Shown here: positions 1 to 5,825 of the stretch, one piece after another
Layout of the letters: every line of letters begins with the position of its first letter
Position numbering within the stretch: the first letter of the stretch is position 1
NCBI GenBank assembly: GCA_035528995.1
Contig: DATKXO010000257.1
Span: 1-12,372 of the forward strand
Direction of reading: 5' to 3'
Length of the DNA stretch: 12,372 bases
Source: DATKXO01 sp035528995
GTDB taxonomy: Bacteria > Planctomycetota > Phycisphaerae > UBA1845
Program-made: the position numbers and the translations under genes
The notes under the pieces: model-generated
Database searches by the model: none
What the model was told of the DNA's origin: nothing
The model's input: the letters and a program-made list of their open reading frames with translations, nothing else

Positions 1-1242
1 GATGTCCCGGGTCTTCTTCTCCACCACCATGTAGAAGATGCACCCGATCAGCACGATGGCCACCAGGCTGACGATCCCGAACAGAATCGTGACCAGCACC
101 TTCTCTTTCTCGACCGCGGAGATGAACTGGACCTGCCGCTCCTCCCAGGTCTCGACATCGACGAAATCCAGCAGTTGGTAGTCGGTCGACGCCGGGTCGA
201 CGTCGAGCGACTCGCGGAACCGATTCCAGAAGGCTGCGATCTCGCCCCGGGCCGCCTTGACATCCGCCCCCTCGGCCAGCCGGATCAGAACCTGTGACGT
301 CCGGGCCGCCGTCCAGCCCCCCTCGACCAGCTCCTGCGGGTCCATGCGCAGCGTCGACTGGACGTGTGCGAAGTCCACGTAGATGCACATGTCGTCGATC
401 TCGTAGACCCGAGTGCGCGAGTCGTCGGCCAGCCGCAGGCTCAGCGTGATCGAGCCCTCGCCGCTGATGGCCCCGTGCGCCGTCATAGGCAGCAGCGTCA
501 TCAGAAGCTCCGCGCCCACCGGGTAGTGACGCAGATAGTCGCCGGTCTTGGTCCGCTCGTTGATGATGTCGCAGCCGACGACGGCGCCGTACAGGTCCTG
601 GTCCTCCCCCGTCTCGAACTCGAGGTAGCCGGGTTCACCCAGGCTCTGGGCGAACACGCGGGGACCGGGCAGCGGCGCCGGGACGTAGGGCAGCGCGTCG
701 TACTCGGCCAGCTCCTCAGGTGTGGCCGTCTCGCGCCACTTTGCGTGGGCCGACTCATACGGCTCGGGCAGACGGCGGTTGCTGCGATCGTCAAACCCCG
801 CCACCGGCATCCCCTGCAGACCCAGCGACGTGGTGCCCGGATAGAACTTGTCGTACCACAGGCTGTTGGCGAAGTCGTTGACCTGCTCGTACTCCTCCAG
901 CCGGATCCCCACCACCCGCACCGGCTTGGTGAACTTGGTCTGCTCCACCCGCAGGATGCCGTAGTTGTAGATCACCGGCGTGGCCTGAACCACCAGGTCC
1001 GGCATCTCGGCCTTCAGGGCATCGATGAATTCCTGATAGTAGGGAAACCCCTGCAGCGTCTCGTTGTCCACCACGATGTCGCTGAGCAGCCCGCGAGACC
1101 GCTCCTTGACCATCTCCAGAAAGCCCCCCATCACGCTGATCACCACCAGCACCATGAACACGCACAACGTCACGCTGCCCACGGCAAACAGGGCGATCAG
1201 CCGCCTGCGGAGATAGCGGAGCGAAAGGAAGAGCTTGTACAT
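1..1242 (-). CDS. FtsX-family ABC transporter permease, LolC/LolE-like (partial, C-terminus off the left edge)
   Basis: The first 414 codons are present and the frame stays open to base 1. The protein starts MYKLFLSLRYLRRR and has one membrane helix at about residues 14-37. A very long extracytoplasmic domain follows (about 38-375). A second helix at about 388-405 ends in YMVVEKKTRDI, the motif after the second helix of LolC/LolE and other FtsX/MacB-type permeases (compare V.EKRRDIA). Two further helices are expected beyond the edge. Family members extract lipoproteins or drive envelope machines together with a LolD-like ATPase, probably the next gene off the window. The periplasmic domain is clearly longer than the roughly 200 residues usual in LolC/E, so the substrate may differ. 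The start codon overlaps the lysS stop (TGATG, one shared base) and there is no good ribosome site, so translation probably depends on lysS. Family assignment is firm; the Lol function is inferred. Confidence 0.85.
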   Translation of the reverse strand, partial: MYKLFLSLRYLRRRLIALFAVGSVTLCVFMVLVVISVMGGFLEMVKERSRGLLSDIVVDNETLQGFPYYQEFIDALKAEMPDLVVQATPVIYNYGILRVEQTKFTKPVRVVGIRLEEYEQVNDFANSLWYDKFYPGTTSLGLQGMPVAGFDDRSNRRLPEPYESAHAKWRETATPEELAEYDALPYVPAPLPGPRVFAQSLGEPGYLEFETGEDQDLYGAVVGCDIINERTKTGDYLRHYPVGAELLMTLLPMTAHGAISGEGSITLSLRLADDSRTRVYEIDDMCIYVDFAHVQSTLRMDPQELVEGGWTAARTSQVLIRLAEGADVKAARGEIAAFWNRFRESLDVDPASTDYQLLDFVDVETWEERQVQFISAVEKEKVLVTILFGIVSLVAIVLIGCIFYMVVEKKTRDI

Positions 1243-2798
1243 CAGGTCGGGTCGCTTCCTTGCTTCTTGTCCGAGGTCCCCTCGACCTGTTGCTCGGTTT
1301 CAACGCCCGATCCCGCCTCCTCCTGCTGCACGCGCCGTTGCAGCGGAAACAGGATCACGTCGCGGATGGACGCGCTGTTGGTCAACGCCATCACCAGCCG
1401 GTCCACGCCCACGCCCAGCCCACCGGCCGGCGGCATGCCGTACTCCAAGGCGCGGACGAAATCGTCATCCATGACCGCCATCGTCTCGTCGCCTTCGCCG
1501 GCCACCTGCCGGCGAAGGTTGGCCTCCTGCATCTGCGGATCGTTCAGCTCGGTGTAGGCATTGCCCAGTTCCATGCCGGCCACGAAGGCCTCGAACCGCA
1601 GGGCGATCGACGGGTCGTCCGGATGCCGCTTGGTCAACGGGCAGATGGCGGCCGGGTAGTCGTACACGAACACCGGCTGAATCAGCTTGGGCTCGACCGT
1701 CTCCTCGAAGACCTTGTTGATGACCACCGCGTCGTCCATGTCCGCGTGGTCGATGTCCAGCCGCTCAGCCCGGGCGCGGGCCGCGGCCACGTCGGCCATG
1801 TCCACACCGGCGTATTCGCGGAGCAGGTCGGCGTATTTGGCCCGTTTCCACGGCGGCGTGTAGTCCAACTCGTGCTCGCCGAACCGGCGCACGAACCGCC
1901 CGTCCAGCTTCTCGATCGCCGCCCGCACCATGCCTTCGACCCGCTCCATCATGACGTTGTAGTCGGCGTAGGCCTCGTACAGCTCGACCATGGTGAACTC
2001 GGGGTTGTGCCGCGGGCTGATGCCCTCGTTGCGGAAGTTGCGACTGACCTCGAACACCCGCTCGATCCCGCCGACCAGCAGCCGCTTGAGGTACAGCTCC
2101 GGGCTGATCCGCAGGTACAGCTTCATGTCCAGTGTGTTGTGGTGCGTGGTGAACGGCCGGGCCGCCGCTCCGCCGTAGATGGGCTGGAGCGTCGGCGTCT
2201 CCACCTCGTAGTACCCGCACCCGCTCAGGTACTCGCGGATCGCCTGGATGATCGCGCTGCGCTGCTTGAACACCTCCCGCACCTGCGGATTGGTGAACAG
2301 ATCGACGTAGCGCATCCGGTAGCGCAGCTCGACGTCGGTCAGCCCGTGCCACTTCTCCGGCGGCGGCCGCAGCGACTTGCTCAGCAGCGTGGCGTCGTCG
2401 GCCCAAAGCGTCAGCTCGCCGGTCTTGGTCCGCCCCAGACTGCCCTCCGCTCCGATGATGTCGCCCAGGTCCAGCAGCTTGATCGTCGGCCACCGCTCCT
2501 TGAGGCTCTTCTTGGACAGCCCGAACTGAATGTCGCCCGTCCCGTCGCGGACGGTCAGGAAGACCAGGTTGCCCATCACCCGCTGGAGCACGATCCGCCC
2601 CGCTAACCGCGCCCGGTGGTCCTGGACGCCCGCATCCAGAATCTGCCCGGCCTCGATGCCCAGCGACTCCCCGCGGGCGCGGACCTCCCCGATCGGCTCG
2701 ACGGCCTCATACCGCCCGCCGTAGGGGTCAACCCCCAGCTCCCGAAGCTTCTCCAGCTTCTTGATCCGCTCGGCCTTCAGCCGGTGTTCCTCGGTCAT
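1242..2798 (-). CDS. lysS: Lysine--tRNA ligase (class II lysyl-tRNA synthetase)
   Basis: This cytoplasmic enzyme charges tRNA-Lys with lysine using ATP. The protein is 518 aa from the ATG at 2798. An N-terminal OB-fold (about 63-145) carries RIVLQRVMGNLVFLTVRDG. The class II catalytic core follows: motif 1 around 180-206 (ending YYEVETPTLQP), motif 2 at 253-272 (RNFRNEGISPRHNPEFTMVE) and motif 3 around 459-485 (GVGVDRLVMAL, Arg about 467). All three motifs are intact, so the enzyme should be active. I chose ATG 2798 because GGAG lies 5 nt upstream. The in-frame GTG at 2804, two codons earlier, overlaps that ribosome site and is less likely. After the usual class II end (ILFPL) there is a hydrophilic tail of about 30 residues rich in Q, E, G and S. 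The gene has its own promoter and is followed by the overlapping FtsX-type permease gene. Confidence 0.97.
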   Translation of the reverse strand: MTEEHRLKAERIKKLEKLRELGVDPYGGRYEAVEPIGEVRARGESLGIEAGQILDAGVQDHRARLAGRIVLQRVMGNLVFLTVRDGTGDIQFGLSKKSLKERWPTIKLLDLGDIIGAEGSLGRTKTGELTLWADDATLLSKSLRPPPEKWHGLTDVELRYRMRYVDLFTNPQVREVFKQRSAIIQAIREYLSGCGYYEVETPTLQPIYGGAAARPFTTHHNTLDMKLYLRISPELYLKRLLVGGIERVFEVSRNFRNEGISPRHNPEFTMVELYEAYADYNVMMERVEGMVRAAIEKLDGRFVRRFGEHELDYTPPWKRAKYADLLREYAGVDMADVAAARARAERLDIDHADMDDAVVINKVFEETVEPKLIQPVFVYDYPAAICPLTKRHPDDPSIALRFEAFVAGMELGNAYTELNDPQMQEANLRRQVAGEGDETMAVMDDDFVRALEYGMPPAGGLGVGVDRLVMALTNSASIRDVILFPLQRRVQQEEAGSGVETEQQVEGTSDKKQGSDPT

Positions 2799-2803
2799 CG
2801 CCA

Positions 2804-2807
2804 CTCC
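2804..2807 (-). promoter_or_regulatory. Ribosome binding site of lysS
   Basis: GGAG on the minus strand lies 5 nt before the ATG at 2798. It decides the lysS start against the GTG at 2804, which would overlap it. Confidence 0.6.
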
Positions 2808-2849
2808 GCAGATTCTGCTCCCCCAAGCCGCCGCACCATAAAGAGCCGG

Positions 2850-2878
2850 ATCGTATCACGCCCCCGATGCCCCGGCAA
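2850..2878 (-). promoter_or_regulatory. Sigma70-type promoter of lysS
   Basis: On the minus strand, TTGCCG (2873-2878) and TACGAT (2850-2855) are separated by 17 bp. The predicted start of transcription is near 2843, giving a leader of about 45 nt before the lysS ATG. The leader shows no T-box or other riboswitch structure that I can recognise. Identified by eye from consensus only. Confidence 0.6.
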
Positions 2879-2939
2879 CGCAGAGCCACCGACAGGCTGA
2901 GTCGCCCTTCCATGCCGCGGGGAGTCAGCACCAGAAGTC

Positions 2940-2968
2940 GCGCACCGCCGACTTGGTGAGTGGTGCGC
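2940..2968 (-). terminator. Hairpin directly after the ABC permease stop codon
   Basis: GCGCACC (2940-2946) and GGTGCGC (2962-2968) form a perfect 7-bp stem around a 15-nt loop. The stem begins the base after the permease stop codon. No T-run follows on the minus strand, so this is not a classic intrinsic terminator. It could still act as a transcript 3'-end stabiliser or a weak terminator between the ABC operon and lysS. Confidence 0.4.
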
Positions 2969-3784
2969 CTACGTCGTGCAGATATCACGTCGGGAGAACA
3001 GTACGCCGCCGGCCAGCCACGTCGCCAGGCCCATCATCGCCAACACCACCATGTCCCGCACCGGCCAGGCCGCGTCGCGCAGGATCAGCAGCGGCTTGTA
3101 GTAGGTCATCATGCTCAGGAACGACGCCTGCCGGGCCGGCTCCGAGAACTGGGCCAGGAAGTTCAGCAGGAACGAGGCCATCACGATCCCCACCACGACC
3201 GCCACCGCTCGACCGCGCCGCTCGCTCACCGACGAGATCAGGAACGACAGCCCGCCCACCGCCGCACACAGGCAGCCGCAGTTGACGGCCACGACGACCA
3301 TGTGTCCGGCATCCAGCCGGCTGTCGGCCGGGATCGTCATGCTGCCGACCAGAAAGCCCGCCAGTCCCGCCGCGACCATCAAGCCGCCGCAGATCGAACC
3401 AACGAAGCTCTCACAGAGGTAAACCCGCCACCTGGACACCGGCAGCCCCAGCAACACGTCGATCGTGCCGCGGTCGATCTCGCCGGCCGGCACACGCGTG
3501 CAGAACGTGATCGCCTGGCTCCACAGCAGCGCCAGGATCACCGGATGCACCCAGGCGACCACGCCCAGGTGGCTGAAGTTGAACCCGTCGCCGATCTCCG
3601 CCCCCACCAGGCCCTTGAACATCTTCTGAATGAAGTCGATCTGGAGCCACTGCCCGGCCAGGTCCTCGTGGAATTCCATCAGCACCCAGGCCAGCACCGC
3701 CTCGAAGGCAAACATGCCGGCCGCGAAGATCAGCGTGGCCAGCCACACCTCGCGAACCGTCTTGCCGATCAGTCCGCGGATCAT
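2969..3784 (-). CDS. ABC-2 type transporter permease
   Basis: This 271-aa inner-membrane protein has about six hydrophobic helices (roughly 14-36, 76-96, 122-149, 160-186, 193-212, 243-263). The segment GEIDRGTIDVLLGLPVSRWR (101-120) matches the conserved cytoplasmic E..GT...LL..PVSR stretch of ABC-2/NosY-like permeases. The chosen start at 3784 overlaps the upstream ATPase stop as ATGA and has GGAGG (3795-3799) 10 nt upstream. An in-frame upstream extension to 3922 lies wholly inside the ATPase gene and is rejected. Coupled translation with the ATPase argues that the two form one transporter. ABC-2 systems usually export, but the substrate cannot be read from the sequence. Loop 37-75 between the first two helices is fairly long and may face outward. 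Confidence 0.88.
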   Translation of the reverse strand: MIRGLIGKTVREVWLATLIFAAGMFAFEAVLAWVLMEFHEDLAGQWLQIDFIQKMFKGLVGAEIGDGFNFSHLGVVAWVHPVILALLWSQAITFCTRVPAGEIDRGTIDVLLGLPVSRWRVYLCESFVGSICGGLMVAAGLAGFLVGSMTIPADSRLDAGHMVVVAVNCGCLCAAVGGLSFLISSVSERRGRAVAVVVGIVMASFLLNFLAQFSEPARQASFLSMMTYYKPLLILRDAAWPVRDMVVLAMMGLATWLAGGVLFSRRDICTT

Positions 3785-4695
3785 GGCTCCACCGCCTCCT
3801 CGTCGTAGTAGCGCCGGAACACGCTGTCCAGATCGGGCTGACCGATGCTCAGGTCGGCGACCGGCTTGCCCGCGATCCAGCGAATCAGCTCCGGCACCGA
3901 CCCGTGCAACGCGCACTGCCACTGCCTGTCCATCCGGTGATGGACCTCGAGGAAGTCCGGAGCGATCGGCACGTCCGCCGCCCGGGCGGTGTGCCAGCGG
4001 ATGCTGACCTCGCGCATCGCCCGGCCACGCAGCGTGTCCAGCGACTCATGCGCCACCAGCCGGCCGTTCCGCACGATGGCCACGCGGTCGCACACGTGCT
4101 GCACTTCGCTGAGGCTGTGGCTGGAGAAGAAGACGGTATGCCCGCGCGAGGCCAGCCCGCGAATGTGGTCCTTGAGACGTTCCTGCATGATCGGGTCGAG
4201 CCCCGACGTCGGCTCGTCCAGGATCAGCAGCTTCGGCTCATGGACCAGGGCCAGCACCAGGCCCAGCTTCTGGCGCGTCCCGCGCGACATGGTGCGCACG
4301 CGAACGTCCAGGTCCAGATCGAACATGTCGGCCAGGCGGCGCCCGTTGGACGTCAGGTCTCGGCCCCGAATCCGGCCCACGACCTCAAAAGCGCTGCGGG
4401 CCGTCAGCCAGTGATAGAGCCGCAGGTCACCCGGCAGATAGCCCACGTCGACCTTGACGCGATGGCTGTCGCGCCACGTATCCAGACCGAAGATTCGCGC
4501 GTTGCCGCCGGTCGGGCGCAGCAGGCCCACCAGCACGCGGATCGTGGTCGTCTTGCCCGACCCGTTGGGCCCCAGGAACCCGAACACCTCACCCTCGGGC
4601 ACCCGGAGCGTCAAGTCGCGCACACCCACCGTCCGCCCGTAGTACTTAGTCAGATTCTCGGAGACGATCACGCTCACGGTGAATCCCGGTTGCAT
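3781..4695 (-). CDS. ABC transporter ATP-binding protein (ABC-2 exporter type)
   Basis: This 304-aa nucleotide-binding subunit powers the permease encoded immediately downstream. It has Walker A GPNGSGKT at 42-49, a Q-loop region reading VGYLPGDLRLY (84-94), a signature MSRGTRQK at 136-143, Walker B LLILDEPTSGLDP at 156-168 and the H-loop His in SSHSLSEV (193). The signature departs from LSGGQ and the Q-loop lacks its usual Gln. Related exporter ATPases also vary at both places (for example YSKG.RQK-type signatures), so I treat it as active. About 80 residues after the catalytic domain form a C-terminal regulatory extension. The ATG at 4695 is preceded by GAGG only 2 nt away. A GTG at 4677 with GGGA 6 nt upstream is a real alternative start. 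The longer reading to 4773 has no such support. No convincing promoter pair was found upstream; TACAGT at 4725-4730 is a possible -10. Confidence 0.92.
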   Translation of the reverse strand: MQPGFTVSVIVSENLTKYYGRTVGVRDLTLRVPEGEVFGFLGPNGSGKTTTIRVLVGLLRPTGGNARIFGLDTWRDSHRVKVDVGYLPGDLRLYHWLTARSAFEVVGRIRGRDLTSNGRRLADMFDLDLDVRVRTMSRGTRQKLGLVLALVHEPKLLILDEPTSGLDPIMQERLKDHIRGLASRGHTVFFSSHSLSEVQHVCDRVAIVRNGRLVAHESLDTLRGRAMREVSIRWHTARAADVPIAPDFLEVHHRMDRQWQCALHGSVPELIRWIAGKPVADLSIGQPDLDSVFRRYYDEEAVEP

Positions 4696-4841
4696 TACCT
4701 CGAGCCGCCCTCGATGATTGCCCCACTGTACCGCCCGTGCACGCCCTCGGCGATTACAAAAGTTGCGCGTCAATCAAACGCCGACGACCGACTCTCCAGG
4801 ATCGCCCGCCACGGCGCGGCACAAGCTGCACCGGCGAGTCG

Positions 4842-4871
4842 TTGACGCGCCCGTTCGAACGGGGCTACAAT
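4842..4871 (+). promoter_or_regulatory. Sigma70-type promoter of the DUF6159-like gene
   Basis: TTGACG (4842-4847) and TACAAT (4866-4871) are each five of six matches to consensus and are separated by 18 bp. Transcription should start near 4878, giving a leader of about 40 nt. This is the best consensus promoter in the window, and its spacer contains a perfect palindrome. Confidence 0.75.
4850..4863. promoter_or_regulatory. Candidate operator: 14-bp perfect palindrome in the promoter spacer
   Basis: CCCGTTCGAACGGG is fully self-complementary and centred exactly in the 18-bp spacer between the -35 and -10 boxes of the plus-strand promoter. This is the position used by MerR-family activators and by steric repressors. 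No regulator gene is in the window, so the protein that binds is unknown. Confidence 0.5.
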
Positions 4872-4916
4872 AAGTGCGTATCCGACAGATACTTCTCATT
4901 TCCCAGAGGTGCAGCC

Positions 4917-5759
4917 ATGTTCGACCGAATCACCAACGGGTGGCAATTGGCCAGGCAGAGTTTCGGCGTGCTGATGCTCGACAAGGAACTGTTGGTCTTT
5001 CCGCTGCTCAGCGGTATCGCCTGCCTCCTGGTACTGGCCAGTTTCGCCCTGCCGCTCGCCGGCAGCGACTACGTCCAGGCCGTCCAGGATGATGGAACCG
5101 CGCCGACCGATCCCCTGGCCTACGTGATCCTGTTCGCCTTCTACTTCTGCAACTACTTTGTGATCGTGTTCTTCAACGCCGCCCTGATCGCGTGCGCAAT
5201 CATCCGCTTCAACGGCGGTGACCCGACGGTGGCCGACGGCCTGCGAGCCGCCGTCGCCCGCCTGCCCCAGATCGTCGCCTGGGCCCTGGTCAGCGCGACG
5301 GTGGGCGTGATTCTCAAGGCCATCGAGTCCCGCTCCCAGCGGGCCGGGCGCATCGCCGCCGGCCTGCTCGGCGCCGTCTGGGGAATCGCCACTTACTTCG
5401 TGGTCCCGGTACTGGTGGTCGAGAAGGTGGGGCCGTTCGACGCCCTCAAACGCTCTTTCGCCGTCCTGCGCAAGACGTGGGGCGAAGCCATCGTGGCCAA
5501 CTTCGGCATCGGGGTGATCATCTTCCTGGTCATTCTGGCCTGTTTGGTCCCGGCCGTGATCGGTTTCCTCCTCGGCGGCCAGACGATGGTCATCGCCGGC
5601 ATCGTCGTCTCGGTCCTGCTGATCATACTGGTGTCGTTGGTCTCGTCGGCCCTCAACACGATCGTCGTCGGAGCGCTCTATCAGTACGCCGCTTCCGACA
5701 CGCCGCCAGAACACTTCGACGCCCAGGCCTTGCGCGGCGCCTTCGCGCCGAAGCACTAA
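4917..5759 (+). CDS. DUF6159-family multi-pass membrane protein
   Basis: This 280-aa protein probably sits in the cytoplasmic membrane. It begins MFDRITNGWQLARQSFGVLM, followed by LDKELLVFPLLSG, which matches my memory of the DUF6159 family (a soluble start with a helix and D.E..VFP..S). About six hydrophobic segments are seen, near 27-47, 68-95, 115-135, 145-168, 193-222 and 226-255. Between the fourth and fifth lies the amphipathic stretch VEKVGPFDALKRSFAVLRKT (168-187), common in this type of membrane protein. No catalytic motif is visible and the function is unknown. The start is fixed by AGAGGT (4905-4910) 6 nt before the ATG. A longer in-frame reading from 4737 would cover the promoter and is rejected. 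It is the only plus-strand gene, divergent from the ABC operon and convergent with the beta-propeller gene. Confidence 0.85.
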   Translation: MFDRITNGWQLARQSFGVLMLDKELLVFPLLSGIACLLVLASFALPLAGSDYVQAVQDDGTAPTDPLAYVILFAFYFCNYFVIVFFNAALIACAIIRFNGGDPTVADGLRAAVARLPQIVAWALVSATVGVILKAIESRSQRAGRIAAGLLGAVWGIATYFVVPVLVVEKVGPFDALKRSFAVLRKTWGEAIVANFGIGVIIFLVILACLVPAVIGFLLGGQTMVIAGIVVSVLLIILVSLVSSALNTIVVGALYQYAASDTPPEHFDAQALRGAFAPKH

Positions 5760-5825
5760 GCAGCCCCCACCGCCCACCGCGCCTGGACGCCCCACTCGAT
5801 CCAACGCGCACCGCCGGAACGCCCC

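Noticed and set aside
364..2606. Long plus-strand open frames opposite the permease and lysS genes (364-1557 and 1260-2606)
   Set aside because: They lie antisense to genes with clear family motifs. Their products are His/Arg/Gln-rich with no domain, as expected for shadow frames in GC-rich DNA.
4725..4753. Promoter for the ABC ATPase operon using TACAGT as -10
   Set aside because: No acceptable -35 lies 16-18 bp upstream, so it is mentioned with the gene but not listed as a feature.
2960..4845. Plus-strand frames opposite the ABC operon (2960-3808 and 3904-4845)
   Set aside because: Same shadow-frame composition, no ribosome site, and fully overlapped by a well-supported ATPase-permease pair.
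4896..5804. 302-residue minus-strand frame opposite the DUF6159-like gene
   Set aside because: It is very rich in D, H, G and Q with no hydrophobic core. The plus-strand gene has a promoter, a ribosome site and six membrane helices.
5760..5825. Possible bidirectional terminator between the convergent genes
   Set aside because: The 66-bp gap is C-rich, but I found no stem with a T-run on either strand.
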